A DNA stretch of 40,126 nucleotides from Bacteroidaceae bacterium (GTDB taxonomy: Bacteria; Bacteroidota; Bacteroidia; Bacteroidales; Barnesiellaceae_A), in contig JAFXJY010000005.1 of NCBI GenBank assembly GCA_017531985.1, forward strand, positions 1-40,126, written 5' to 3'. The position numbers were made by a program, and so were the translations under genes. The stretch's first letter is position 1; the number at the start of each line of letters is the position of its first letter. A model generated the notes under the pieces. It made no database searches. It saw only the letters and a program-made list of their open reading frames with translations, and was not told the origin of the DNA. This document shows positions 1 through 8,590 of this stretch, in pieces.

Positions 1-1
1 C

Positions 2-1801
2 AAAGTAATCTTCTGGGCAGCAGACCCCGATGCACCTTATACAGTAAACTTCGCCAACAAGACCATGACAGTCGACTACAACGGAGCATTGAGCAACAAA
101 GAGAACCGCGATGCCTTCTACAAGATTCAAGAGATCACAGTACGCGGAACACAAAGCGAGACCGTAGAATTGCGTCGTCCCTTCGCCCAACTCAACATCG
201 GTACCAACGACTATACAGCATCGACAAGTGCAGGTTACACACCTAAATATTCGTCAGTAACGGTAAAAGGTCTTGGTAGCACACTCAACTTGTGGGATGG
301 AACAGTTGACGCTGCAAGAAATGAAATCACATTCGGATTCAACAACATCCCTACCGGAGAGACTTTTCCCGTAGCCGGATATGAATACCTCGCCATGAAC
401 TATCTGCTCGTACCCGCCGAGCAAGAAGTTGTTGACATCGAGTTCTCTTATGGCGAGACAGCAGCAGCCGAGAAGACCCGCACCGTAGGTTCAGTGCCCG
501 TACAACGCAACCACCGCACCAACATCTACGGTCAATTGCTCACAAGCGACGTAGACATCAATGTAGTAATCGTTCCCGACTATGACGATGACGATCTTGA
601 GGCCGATCCTCTTCAACTGATTGCTGCCGTTGGTGGTACTTATGATGCAACCGGCGATATTGATTTGACTTCAACCGATGCTCCTTACCTTGAAATCGAC
701 AATGGTATGGTTCTTAATATGAATGGTCATCAATTGACATCGGGTAGTGCTACCGATTATGGTATTATAGCTCGTGGTGGTTCTTCTGAAATCAACGAAG
801 CCGACATCTATTCTCGCGGTGGTGGTATTGGTGTTGTCAATGGAGCAAGCGTAACATTCAACAGCGGTAGCCTCGAAATTAACACAACAAGCACCAGCGG
901 TCGCTATCTTTTCTATCTCGAAGGCGAAGGTAGCACTTTGACCATAAACGATGGTAATTTCGATTTCAATAAAACACAAAACCAAAAGCGTGCTTATATC
1001 TATGCCGGTACAGGTACTACCGCCTATGTAAAGGGTGGTAACTTCGGTAAGGCATCAACTCGCAGCGGTTACACTGCCGGTATCTTGGGTGATGGTACTG
1101 TAATTATCACCGGTGGTACATTCGGCTTCGATCCTACTAAATGGGTAGCTGACGGTTACACCGTAGTCTACGAGAATGGTAAGTACACTGTAAGTAAGGA
1201 GGTTGCAACTGTCGACCAACTCGAAGAGGCTCTTAGCAGTCAGTGGTCAGTAACTCTTACAGAAACTATCGACAACGGCACCGATGTCATCAGTATCCAA
1301 GACAATAATGTCATTATCAACATGGATAACCAAGAGGTGATAGCCGGTGGAAATGGTACAAACAATTACGCCTTCAATCTCTACGGCTCGAATGTGGAGG
1401 TTAACGATGCCAATATCAACGGTGCCGGTTTTGCAGTATTGCAAGAGTCAAGCGTTACCGTAAACAGCGGTACTATTGCTGCCAAGCCCGGTAAGTCGGG
1501 TCGTAACATGTTCTATGTTACCGGCAACTCTACTGTAACAGTTAATGAAGGTACTTATACATTCGACCGCACATCATGCTACTTTGTATATGTTGATGCA
1601 GGTTCTACTTGCTACATCAACGGTGGTCACTTTGAGAAACCATTGGCAAACAGTACATCGAAAGACTCATTTGTAAATAATGCAAGTACCGGTACAGTAA
1701 TCATCACCGGTGGTACTTTCAATGTAGATCCCACCAAGTGGTTGGCTGACGGTTACAAGGCCGAGAAAAATGGAAAAATTTGGACTGTTTCGGCTGAATA
1801 A
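2..1801 (+). CDS. DUF6562/fimbrillin-like surface protein with C-terminal beta-helix repeats (5' partial)
   Basis: The reading frame is open from base 2, so the start and any signal peptide lie left of the window; the first in-frame ATG at 65 is internal. The N-terminal part contains a strand pattern around VIFWAADPDAPY and ETVELRRPFAQLNIGT that resembles the DUF6562 domain of Bacteroidales fimbrillin-type surface proteins. From about base 602 the protein holds two tandem units of about 199 residues rich in short N/G/T-containing strands (VTVNSG, TVIITGGTF), as expected for a right-handed beta-helix. Each unit ends with a DPTKWxADGY motif seen at the end of many Bacteroidales surface repeats. 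A lipid-anchored or secreted adhesin is my inference; no catalytic motif is visible. An intrinsic terminator follows 60 bases after the stop. The domain assignment is from recall, not a search. Confidence 0.75.
   Translation, partial: KVIFWAADPDAPYTVNFANKTMTVDYNGALSNKENRDAFYKIQEITVRGTQSETVELRRPFAQLNIGTNDYTASTSAGYTPKYSSVTVKGLGSTLNLWDGTVDAARNEITFGFNNIPTGETFPVAGYEYLAMNYLLVPAEQEVVDIEFSYGETAAAEKTRTVGSVPVQRNHRTNIYGQLLTSDVDINVVIVPDYDDDDLEADPLQLIAAVGGTYDATGDIDLTSTDAPYLEIDNGMVLNMNGHQLTSGSATDYGIIARGGSSEINEADIYSRGGGIGVVNGASVTFNSGSLEINTTSTSGRYLFYLEGEGSTLTINDGNFDFNKTQNQKRAYIYAGTGTTAYVKGGNFGKASTRSGYTAGILGDGTVIITGGTFGFDPTKWVADGYTVVYENGKYTVSKEVATVDQLEEALSSQWSVTLTETIDNGTDVISIQDNNVIINMDNQEVIAGGNGTNNYAFNLYGSNVEVNDANINGAGFAVLQESSVTVNSGTIAAKPGKSGRNMFYVTGNSTVTVNEGTYTFDRTSCYFVYVDAGSTCYINGGHFEKPLANSTSKDSFVNNASTGTVIITGGTFNVDPTKWLADGYKAEKNGKIWTVSAE
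602..1798 (+). repeat. Two tandem 199-codon beta-helix units
   Basis: Matching landmarks in the two units are 597 bases apart. For example the segment encoding TVIITGGTF begins near 1097 in unit 1 and 1694 in unit 2, and DPTKW..ADGY follows in both. Protein similarity is clear at the unit ends and weak in the middle, so this is an old in-gene duplication that has diverged. Confidence 0.7.
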
Positions 1802-1859
1802 ACATTGATTATAGCACTCTTCCTGTCCAATAGGAAAGTGTAAGATATTCGACAATACA

Positions 1860-1908
1860 AACAGAGGATGTCCCCTATATTGGCGACATCCTCTGTTATT
1901 ATTTTTTG
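1860..1908 (+). terminator. Intrinsic terminator after the fimbrillin-like gene
   Basis: A perfect 13-bp stem (AACAGAGGATGTC at 1860-1872, GACATCCTCTGTT at 1885-1897) has a 12-base loop and is followed by a T-rich run ending in TTTTTT. Between it and the next gene lie about 230 bases of AT-rich sequence with one promoter-like element. Confidence 0.85.
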
Positions 1909-2009
1909 TATTGAAAGTAACTTCTAATATTATTTAGTAAAATATCGACTGTGAATTTTTTATTTACATTTTTTTGTATTTCAAATGATTATCGTTGCAA
2001 TATTTTACC

Positions 2010-2017
2010 TAAATTTG
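2010..2017 (+). promoter_or_regulatory. Possible -7 element for the GLUG gene pair
   Basis: TAAATTTG matches the Bacteroidota -7 consensus TAnnTTTG and lies about 125 bases upstream of the chosen start. No TTG or TTTG is found at the usual 19-22-base spacing; the nearest TTG (1994-1996) is only 13 bases away. The call therefore rests on one half-site. Confidence 0.35.
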
Positions 2018-2142
2018 CAGCGAATTTTGCGTTACGGACAACGCATATAACGTTACTAAACTGAAATTAACAACCCCCGATGCAGTATGATGGACAATAT
2101 ACACTGCCACAACTGTGTCAACAAAACAAGAAAGGAAATAAT

Positions 2143-3714
2143 ATGATGAAGAAAGTTTTCTTATCAACAATGACAATGGCCGTAATAGCTATGAGCAGTT
2201 TTACAGCCAATGCCGTAAGTGTGTGGACCGGTGGAGTAGACACCGAATGGGCTACCGACGATGCCGGCAACTACCTCATCTACACTGCCGACGAACTGGC
2301 AGGACTGGCACAACAAGTAAATGCCGGCAACTCTTACAGCGGAGCTACATTCCTACTCATGGATGATATAGACCTAAATAACTATCAAGACTGGACGCCG
2401 ATAGGAAACCTTATCGGAAGAACCATAGGTGCTGAAATAGATGACGTCAAATATTTCAGCGGTATATTCGATGGACAATATCATACGATATCAAAAATAT
2501 ACATCAATTACAGCAATACTTCCTACGGAAGTTCTAAAGCCCGAGTAACATCAGGACTTTTTGGTGCGATAAATGGTGCAACGATTAAAAATCTGACTGT
2601 AAAAGATAGTTACATCTACCATGAAACCTGTGCATATTACAACTATTGCGGAGGTATTGCTGCATACTGCAAATCGGGAACAATCGTAAATTGTAGTTTA
2701 ATTAATAATACAATTACAGCCAAGTCTCCGTATCTATCAAGAGGCGTTGCATACGCTGGAGGTATATGTGGTGCTTGTGGAGATTATTACGACAAAACTA
2801 CTTTAATTGCAGCCAATAGATTTACCGAAACCACCAACACCGCTATTGAAAACTGCACGGTAGCCGGTAACAGCATTACCGCTGATGGTTCTTTAAGAAA
2901 TGGAGGCGACAATCCCACCCCCATTTCATCGGGTGCGGCTAAGAGCGACAACCAAGAGTACGCAACAGTTGAGGATATGAAAGCAGGATTGAGCAACATC
3001 AATCGTGCCACTATCATCTACAATAACTGGGGTGTGGGTAGTGAACCCAAAACTCCCTACTTCCTGAATGTAGAGACCGGTATGCCCACCGACATCATTT
3101 ATTATGCCCTCGATGTTGACAACAACCAAGCCCAGACAGGTAGCGTTCGAGACAACGCAGCCATCATTCCCGGTGCCGACATGCTCGACTTTGAGTACGA
3201 AGGTACAACCTATACCATCATCCCTGCCGGAGACAATGTTGTGATAGAGTTCTACCTCGAAGGTCATGTAGGCGACTGGAGCAGCAAGGACTTTGGTTAC
3301 TATATAGGCGAGATAACCGACAACAACGGTAATGTGTTGGCTACCACCAACGATGCCACTTACACGATGCCCGAGAATGGTATGGACGAGGAAGGCAACC
3401 CCACATTCAGCTACGAGACCGGTCGCTTCCTCCGCAAGCAACAATTCACCATCCCTATGCCTGCTGCCAAGACTACGTTGTATTACACTACCATAGCTAC
3501 CATCCCCACCTCGGTAGAGGGTGTTGAAGCCAACAGTCGTATCTATGGTGCTGATGGTTGCGTTGTAATAGAGGCTGCTGCCGATGGCATCGCAACGGTT
3601 GTTGACATGACAGGTCGCACAGTGTATAACGGTCGCGTGTCGCAAGGTCGCAACGAATTGTCGTTAGTTCGCGGCTTCTACATCGTGAATGGAACAAAAG
3701 TAATAGTTCGATAG
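2143..3714 (+). CDS. Secreted GLUG-repeat-like protein with DUF6383/T9SS-like C-terminal tail
   Basis: I chose the ATG at 2143, not the in-frame ATG at 2080, because MMKKVFLSTMTMAVIAMSSF followed by TANA is a clear signal peptide starting exactly there, with AAAGGAAA just upstream. The mature protein (about 500 residues) starts with W.GGVDTEW and an LxxLAxxVN segment, then a FSGIFDGQYHTISKIYI repeat and SGLFGAINGATIKNLTV, the pattern of GLUG-type repeat proteins. The last 60 residues (IYGADGCVVIEAA, VVDMTGRTVYNG, GFYIVNGTKVIVR) resemble the DUF6383/T9SS type A C-terminal sandwich used for secretion and surface attachment. The neighbouring downstream gene (30-base gap) is a paralogue with the same order of domains, so the two are probably co-transcribed. 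Function is unknown; surface adhesion is plausible. Family names are from recall. Confidence 0.8.
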   Translation: MMKKVFLSTMTMAVIAMSSFTANAVSVWTGGVDTEWATDDAGNYLIYTADELAGLAQQVNAGNSYSGATFLLMDDIDLNNYQDWTPIGNLIGRTIGAEIDDVKYFSGIFDGQYHTISKIYINYSNTSYGSSKARVTSGLFGAINGATIKNLTVKDSYIYHETCAYYNYCGGIAAYCKSGTIVNCSLINNTITAKSPYLSRGVAYAGGICGACGDYYDKTTLIAANRFTETTNTAIENCTVAGNSITADGSLRNGGDNPTPISSGAAKSDNQEYATVEDMKAGLSNINRATIIYNNWGVGSEPKTPYFLNVETGMPTDIIYYALDVDNNQAQTGSVRDNAAIIPGADMLDFEYEGTTYTIIPAGDNVVIEFYLEGHVGDWSSKDFGYYIGEITDNNGNVLATTNDATYTMPENGMDEEGNPTFSYETGRFLRKQQFTIPMPAAKTTLYYTTIATIPTSVEGVEANSRIYGADGCVVIEAAADGIATVVDMTGRTVYNGRVSQGRNELSLVRGFYIVNGTKVIVR

Positions 3715-3744
3715 ATATTCATAATAAAAGGTTTTTAGAAAGAA

Positions 3745-5496
3745 ATGAAAAAATTTATCTTTACAGCAATAGCAGCACTAATGTTACCTGCCATGTCGCA
3801 GGCCGAGAGTGTGTGGAGCGGAGGTATCGATGTAGAGTGGAACTTCGACTCGCAAGGCAACTACATGATTACAACCGCCGACGAATTGGCAGGACTGGCC
3901 AAACGAGTGAACGATGGCGAATCATTTGCCGGAGTTACCTTTGTGCTGACCGATGATATCAATTTAGCCGACTTCAAGGATTGGTCGCCCATTGGATTTT
4001 GCAGCGGACTCGACTGCGGTGGTACTACCGACAAAGAGAACTACTTTTCGGGAACATTTGATGGTCGCGGTCACATCGTATCACACATGTACATCCACTA
4101 CGAACAAGAGTTTGATGATGGTTTCTTCGGATGGGGTAAAGCCAAGGAGGTACGTCGCACATCAGGATTGTTCGGAGCTATTAATGCTGCCAAGATAACC
4201 AATTTGGTCGTTCGCGACAGCTACATATATCACAGCACAGGTCACTACTCCAACATGGGAGGTGCAGTAGTAGGATTCAGCACCGGCAACAGCACCATTA
4301 CCAACTGCGTAGCCATCAACAATAGAGTTGAAGTTGTTTCACTCTACAAATGGATAGGTGTAGGCATGGGACGAGCCTACGCCGGAGCTATATGCGGTGC
4401 ATCGGGTGAACACAGTGATGCCAACGGTATCAATACCAACAGTGATGCCGCAGTAAGCGATTGTGTTGCAGTGGGTAATACTATCAATACCAATGGTAAT
4501 ATGGTATCGTCGCACGATGACATCATCAACGGAGGAACACCTACCGACAACAATGTGTACAGCAGCGAGGAGGAGATGGCAGCCGACAGCGAGACCATTG
4601 CACGCAAGAACGAGAAAGCCATCTACGAGAATGTCGTGAAAAATGCCAATCCCCCCTACTACTTGTGGGACAATGAGACCGGCTTGATAAGCGACATAGC
4701 TGTATTCAGTCTCAATACAACCCCCGAGATAATAGGTGGTGGTGTGCTGCATGTGTATGCACCCAATGCTACTGAATACACGTTCGATGGCGTAACTTAT
4801 CAGACAGTCACCAACCACGATGAGATACATGTATCGGGTCTTGAATATGCCACACCCACTCTCGAAACCAACGGTTATCAGATGTTCTACTACAAGTGCT
4901 ATTGCAGTGGAGTAGAGTTTTTCCACCGCGATGCTACCGGAGTGGTCGACTTTGACGATGTAATAACCGGTATTACCGGTAATGTAACCATTCAAGGCGT
5001 GTTCTCACCCAGCTATTTGGTCAACGTGGAGACCAATGGTGTGTCGGATGCTTTCGTATTTGGTACATCGAGCTATGTAGCACGCGAGAACGAACTTGTA
5101 TCAGTAACACTTCTGACCGATACCATCTACGAGGATGCCAACAGCTATCGCTATTTCACACTGAAAAGCCTTACACTCAACGGAGCCGATGTTATAGACC
5201 TCGTAGTACCGGGCAATATATCGGTATTTGAGTTTGCCATGCCGGCATCGTCGGTAACTATCTATGCCGAGTTTGAAGAGAATGTCTACACATCGGTTGA
5301 AGGTGTACGCGACAACGAAGTACGCCTCTATGGTGTGAACGGAGCATTGGTAGCCGAGACAGCCAGCCCCATGACACTTACGGTAGTAGCCTTAGATGGT
5401 CGTGTAGTATATCATGCCACCATCACCGGCAACACCCGAGTGCAGCTGCCTGCCGGAGTGTACATTGCCAACAACCGCAAGGTGGTGGTAAGATAA
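3745..5496 (+). CDS. Secreted GLUG-repeat-like protein, paralogue of the upstream gene
   Basis: The 583-residue product starts with the signal peptide MKKFIFTAIAALMLPAMSQA, cleaved before ESVWSGG. It repeats the plan of the upstream gene: SGGIDVEW, TADELAGLAKRVN, FSGTFDGRGHIVSHMYI, SGLFGAINAAKITNLVV, then a C-terminal tail ending GVYIANNRKVVVR that resembles the T9SS-type sorting domain. The region of about residues 320-500 differs from its neighbour and contains the only extended paralogue-specific sequence. The gene begins 30 bases after the upstream stop without a visible promoter, so they probably form an operon that ends at the hairpin at 5578. The pair looks like a local duplication. 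No enzymatic motif is visible, and the substrate or binding partner is unknown. Confidence 0.8.
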   Translation: MKKFIFTAIAALMLPAMSQAESVWSGGIDVEWNFDSQGNYMITTADELAGLAKRVNDGESFAGVTFVLTDDINLADFKDWSPIGFCSGLDCGGTTDKENYFSGTFDGRGHIVSHMYIHYEQEFDDGFFGWGKAKEVRRTSGLFGAINAAKITNLVVRDSYIYHSTGHYSNMGGAVVGFSTGNSTITNCVAINNRVEVVSLYKWIGVGMGRAYAGAICGASGEHSDANGINTNSDAAVSDCVAVGNTINTNGNMVSSHDDIINGGTPTDNNVYSSEEEMAADSETIARKNEKAIYENVVKNANPPYYLWDNETGLISDIAVFSLNTTPEIIGGGVLHVYAPNATEYTFDGVTYQTVTNHDEIHVSGLEYATPTLETNGYQMFYYKCYCSGVEFFHRDATGVVDFDDVITGITGNVTIQGVFSPSYLVNVETNGVSDAFVFGTSSYVARENELVSVTLLTDTIYEDANSYRYFTLKSLTLNGADVIDLVVPGNISVFEFAMPASSVTIYAEFEENVYTSVEGVRDNEVRLYGVNGALVAETASPMTLTVVALDGRVVYHATITGNTRVQLPAGVYIANNRKVVVR

Positions 5497-5577
5497 CCAA
5501 CAGCTGTCAATCGATACTTTATCTGGAAGATAGGTTAGATAGAAAAAGATAATAACGAACGATTGTTCGGAAAGAAT

Positions 5578-5620
5578 AAAAGACCTTATTGTCGAATGTG
5601 GCAATAAGGTCTTTTTCTTA
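5578..5620. terminator. Bidirectional terminator between the GLUG pair and the small heat-shock gene
   Basis: A 14-bp perfect stem (AAAAGACCTTATTG at 5578-5591, CAATAAGGTCTTTT at 5602-5615) with a 10-base loop has T-rich sequence on both outer sides. It sits between convergent genes and can serve both. Confidence 0.85.
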
Positions 5621-5644
5621 CACCATGAGCAGGGTCGGCCATGA

Positions 5645-6073
5645 TTACTCTATTGCAATACGCTTAGGCTCGGCAGCAACGGTGGCATGGTTCTTGGGAA
5701 TGGTAATAGTAAGCACACCGTTATTCTGCGATGCACGAATCTCCTCTTTGTTGACATTCTCAGGCAGGATAAGCGTTTGCTGGAATTGCTGATAGGAGAA
5801 CTCTCGACGCAGGAATTTACCTTTGCGATCACGCTCCTCATTGTTGTCACGATTCTCGACCGTCACCACAAGCTGGTCATGCTTGTCGACCGTCACGCAG
5901 AAATCGTCCTTAGTCACACCCGGAGCAGCAATCTCCACGATATACTCCTTCTCGGTCTCGACAATGTTGAGAGCCGGAGCCGATGGGCTGGTCTTGGCAA
6001 TCCATTCATTGCCAAAGAAGTCATTAAAAATACCTGGGAGCCAATTCTGAGTACGTTTAGCAGGAGTTGTCAT
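5645..6073 (-). CDS. Small heat-shock protein, Hsp20/alpha-crystallin family
   Basis: The 142-residue protein has the usual size of bacterial Hsp20 chaperones, which bind unfolding proteins without ATP. The alpha-crystallin domain covers about residues 33-130: it begins with APALNIVETEKEYIVEIAAPG, continues with KDDFCVTVDKHDQLVVTVE and the FLRREFSYQQFQQTLILPENV stretch, and ends with the A.NNGVLTITIPK signature. The C-terminal tail is short and has a PKRIAIE sequence with an I-x-I motif that in this family docks subunits into oligomers. The gene stands alone, converging on the terminator at 5578. A possible -7 element lies about 75 bases upstream. Heat or stress induction is expected from the family but no known stress operator was seen. 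Confidence 0.93.
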   Translation of the reverse strand: MTTPAKRTQNWLPGIFNDFFGNEWIAKTSPSAPALNIVETEKEYIVEIAAPGVTKDDFCVTVDKHDQLVVTVENRDNNEERDRKGKFLRREFSYQQFQQTLILPENVNKEEIRASQNNGVLTITIPKNHATVAAEPKRIAIE

Positions 6074-6148
6074 AATTGTTAGTTTTAAAAGTTAGTAACC
6101 TTACAACAACCACATAAGGAAGTATGTTCGGTAAAGTAAAGAGATTGT

Positions 6149-6156
6149 CAAAAATA
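6149..6156 (-). promoter_or_regulatory. Possible -7 element for the small heat-shock gene
   Basis: On the minus strand this reads TATTTTTG, matching TAnnTTTG, about 75 bases before the start codon. There is no clear TTG at the expected upstream spacing, so it is a half-site call. Confidence 0.35.
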
Positions 6157-6377
6157 TTGGCCGAGACGAAAAAATGAGTATAGGGAACTTCTATCAAATC
6201 CACTGTTTAATTTTTCATTTGTTATAGGATACAATCTCTTTGTTTGCTTGATGTTTTTGGGGGCATCTTTCAGCCTTGACCACAATCACATGGCTCGCGA
6301 TGCCCATGCAGTCAGAATCTAAAATCTACACTAAGAAAAAATCATCAATCATAACAAAGCAATTTATAGAAATTCCC

Positions 6378-6385
6378 TATATTTG
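6378..6385 (+). promoter_or_regulatory. Bacteroidota -7 element for the 5'-nucleotidase gene
   Basis: TATATTTG matches TAnnTTTG exactly and lies 17 bases before the ATG at 6403, giving a very short leader. The -33 region has no recognisable TTG. Confidence 0.5.
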
Positions 6386-6402
6386 TACATTCAAACCTAT
6401 AT

Positions 6403-7959
6403 ATGCATCGTATGAACAGAACCCTTATACGCACCACACTCATTGTACTATGCAGCCTGCTGCTGTGGAGTTGCCAACCGTCCGACAAACAGGTAGTGAT
6501 ACTCTTCACCAACGACACACACAGTCAGATAACCCCCATCGCAACCGATGCGTCACGCAATGCCGGCATGGGCGGTGTGGAACGACGTAAAGTCCTCATC
6601 GACAGCCTACGCAGTCACTATCCCGAAGCCCTGCTGGTAGATGCCGGCGATGCAGTGCAAGGAACACCCTACTTCAATCTCTACGCAGGCAAGATAGAGA
6701 CTCTTATTCTCAACGAGTTGGGCTACGACGTACGCACCGTAGGCAATCACGAGTTTGATAACGGAAGTGAAGCATTGGCAGCACTACTATCGACCTACAA
6801 CGGTGTAACCGTCTCGTCCAACTACACCTACCACAACACACACTTACAGGAGTGTGTCACCCCCTCGTGGATGTGCAACGCAGGAGGAGTGAAGGTGGGA
6901 TTTATAGGACTGAACGTCGACCCTCGCGGACTACTCTTTACCGATCATGCCCGAGATATAACTTACCACGATCCTATTGCCATAGCCGACAGTCTCGCCC
7001 TGCAACTACGCAACCAAGAGGCCGACATCGTTGTAGCACTCTCGCACTTGGGATACATTCGCGACAAGATAAATGGCACCAATGTAATAGACTCGGTGCT
7101 GATAGAAAATACGCATTACATTGACATGGTAATAGGAGGCCACTCACACAGCTATCTGACCGAAGCACGTTATCACAAGAACCTCGATGGCAAATCGATA
7201 GCCGTAGGTCAGACGGGCAAGAGCGGTGTGTACCTTGGTTTTGCCCACATCACCATCCCTGCCGACAAGAAGAAAGATATAATCGTCGACTACCGACTCC
7301 TACCCGTCGATGCTCGCTACGACAACCGCTTAGACGATGACTTTGCAACCCTGCTACAACCCTACAAGATGGAAGTGGACAGCGTAATGAACATAGTGAT
7401 AGGAACCACACTCGACACCCTATACGTTGCCAAGCCCGAGAGTCCACTCTCCAACTGGGCATGCGATGCCTTTGCCGATATGGCACGCCGTCGCACCGGT
7501 GAGGCAGTGGATTTTGCTATTCTTAACACCGGGGGTATCCGTGCCGACATAACACCTCGCGAAGTAACGAGAGGCGAAATATGGGCATCGTTCCCATTCT
7601 CCAACGTCATGTCGGTATTGAAAATGCGAGGAAGCGACGTAGAACAACTCTTCGCCCAGATAGCCAATAACGGAGGCGAAGGTGTGAGCAGAGAAGTACG
7701 CCTTGACATTGAAAAAGGTCAAGTAGCATCGCTCACAATAGGCGGTCGTCACATCGATAAGGAACGAATATACACCGTTGCCACGCTCAACTTTGTAGCC
7801 GATGGAGGTGATGGGATGGCAGCATTCACACAAGCCATTGAACGAAAAGACTATCCGGGGTTTGTGTATGAACTCTTCGAAGGCTATGTAAATGAATTAA
7901 CCCACCGAGGAGCCAACATGACAGCCCACAACGATGGTCGCATAACAATTATAGAATAA
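6403..7959 (+). CDS. 5'-nucleotidase/UshA-type metallophosphoesterase lipoprotein, single chain
   Basis: The product (518 residues) is a lipoprotein: a hydrophobic N-terminus leads to a lipobox ending LLLWSC, with Cys24 as the lipid site. The metallophosphoesterase domain follows with its signature blocks FTNDTHSQ, DAGDAVQGTP, GNHEFD, and GGHSHS, which hold the two-metal ligands. The C-terminal 5'-nucleotidase domain shows SNWACDAFADMAR, NTGGIRADI, FPFSN and ADGGDGM. UshA-type enzymes hydrolyse nucleotides (and often UDP-sugars or cyclic nucleotides) to nucleosides outside the cytoplasm, supporting purine and phosphate salvage. In many Bacteroidales, as I recall, the two domains are separate adjacent genes; here they form one chain. 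ATG at 6412 (MNRTLIR) is an alternative start that would not alter the lipobox. The HIT gene follows by 20 bases and probably shares the transcript. Confidence 0.92.
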   Translation: MHRMNRTLIRTTLIVLCSLLLWSCQPSDKQVVILFTNDTHSQITPIATDASRNAGMGGVERRKVLIDSLRSHYPEALLVDAGDAVQGTPYFNLYAGKIETLILNELGYDVRTVGNHEFDNGSEALAALLSTYNGVTVSSNYTYHNTHLQECVTPSWMCNAGGVKVGFIGLNVDPRGLLFTDHARDITYHDPIAIADSLALQLRNQEADIVVALSHLGYIRDKINGTNVIDSVLIENTHYIDMVIGGHSHSYLTEARYHKNLDGKSIAVGQTGKSGVYLGFAHITIPADKKKDIIVDYRLLPVDARYDNRLDDDFATLLQPYKMEVDSVMNIVIGTTLDTLYVAKPESPLSNWACDAFADMARRRTGEAVDFAILNTGGIRADITPREVTRGEIWASFPFSNVMSVLKMRGSDVEQLFAQIANNGGEGVSREVRLDIEKGQVASLTIGGRHIDKERIYTVATLNFVADGGDGMAAFTQAIERKDYPGFVYELFEGYVNELTHRGANMTAHNDGRITIIE

Positions 7960-7979
7960 ATAACCTAAAATCAACTATT

Positions 7980-8375
7980 ATGGCATCGATATTCAGTCGT
8001 ATAGTAGCCGGAGAGATTCCCTGCTATAAAGTAGCCGAAAATGAGCATTACTTTGCATTTCTCGACATCAGTCCCGTAGCCAAGGGACACACGCTGGTAA
8101 TACCCAAGCAAGAAGTAGATTACATCTTCGACCTCGATGAGGAGTCGTACAACGGCCTTATGACCTTCGCTCGCAAGGTGGCTCGTGCCATCGACAGCGT
8201 GATGGACTGCAAGCGTGTGGGTGTAGCTGTCATGGGACTCGAAGTACCTCATGCTCACGTTCATCTCATTCCCATCACCACAGAAGGCGATATGAATTTC
8301 TTCCGCGAGAAACTATCTTTACCAGCCGCCGAGATGGCTGAAATAGCTGCTCGCATAGCCGAGAAAGTAGACTAA
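7980..8375 (+). CDS. HIT family (histidine triad) nucleotide-binding protein
   Basis: The 131-residue protein shows the full HIT fold: it starts with SIFSRIVAGEIPCYKV, has an FLDISPVAKGHTLVIPK segment, and has the triad HAHVHLIP, with His91, His93 and His95; the family catalytic residue is normally the middle histidine. Members hydrolyse purine nucleoside phosphoramidates or related dinucleotides in the cytoplasm. It follows the 5'-nucleotidase gene by 20 bases, so the two are likely co-expressed, consistent with a shared role in nucleotide handling. A strong terminator lies about 100 bases downstream. Substrate specificity cannot be read from the sequence. Confidence 0.93.
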   Translation: MASIFSRIVAGEIPCYKVAENEHYFAFLDISPVAKGHTLVIPKQEVDYIFDLDEESYNGLMTFARKVARAIDSVMDCKRVGVAVMGLEVPHAHVHLIPITTEGDMNFFREKLSLPAAEMAEIAARIAEKVD

Positions 8376-8478
8376 TCGTCTTGTAAAGAGGATGCCGGCA
8401 ATGAAGTAAAAGGATGTTTGCATACAGACGTTCACTCATGACTTCATCCTCAATCGAAGACTCTCCGACAAAATTTCA

Positions 8479-8523
8479 CACTCTTTTATCGACCGATTTC
8501 GATAAAAGAGTGTTTTCATTTGT
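8479..8523 (+). terminator. Intrinsic terminator after the HIT gene
   Basis: A perfect 13-bp stem (CACTCTTTTATCG at 8479-8491, CGATAAAAGAGTG at 8500-8512) with an 8-base loop is followed by TTTTCATTTG. A TTTG at 8519-8522, spaced 21 bases from a poor -7 match (TACATATA at 8544-8551), could be a weak promoter for the next gene overlapping the terminator tail. Confidence 0.8.
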
Positions 8524-8590
8524 TGTAATATCATATCGTGTCCTACATATATGAGCGACACATAGTATTAACAACATTAAGGATGAACGT

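Larger units (their letters stand above)
6074..6402. other. Divergent intergenic region
   Basis: This 329-base AT-rich stretch separates the divergent small heat-shock and 5'-nucleotidase genes. It holds one -7-like element facing each gene (6149-6156 on the minus strand, 6378-6385 on the plus strand). I see no gene, RNA fold or convincing inverted repeat in the middle. Confidence 0.6.

Noticed and set aside
2926..3645. Long open frame (239 codons) on the minus strand, antisense to the first GLUG-like gene
   Set aside because: It is a reflection of codon bias in the plus-strand gene. It has no promoter or recognisable domain, and the plus-strand frame has a signal peptide and a clear paralogue.
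4339..4995. 218-codon minus-strand frame inside the second GLUG-like gene
   Set aside because: Same reason as above; the paralogue comparison supports the plus-strand frame over this region.
7420..7833. 137-codon minus-strand frame within the 5'-nucleotidase gene
   Set aside because: Overlaps the conserved C-terminal nucleotidase domain in the opposite direction; no independent evidence.
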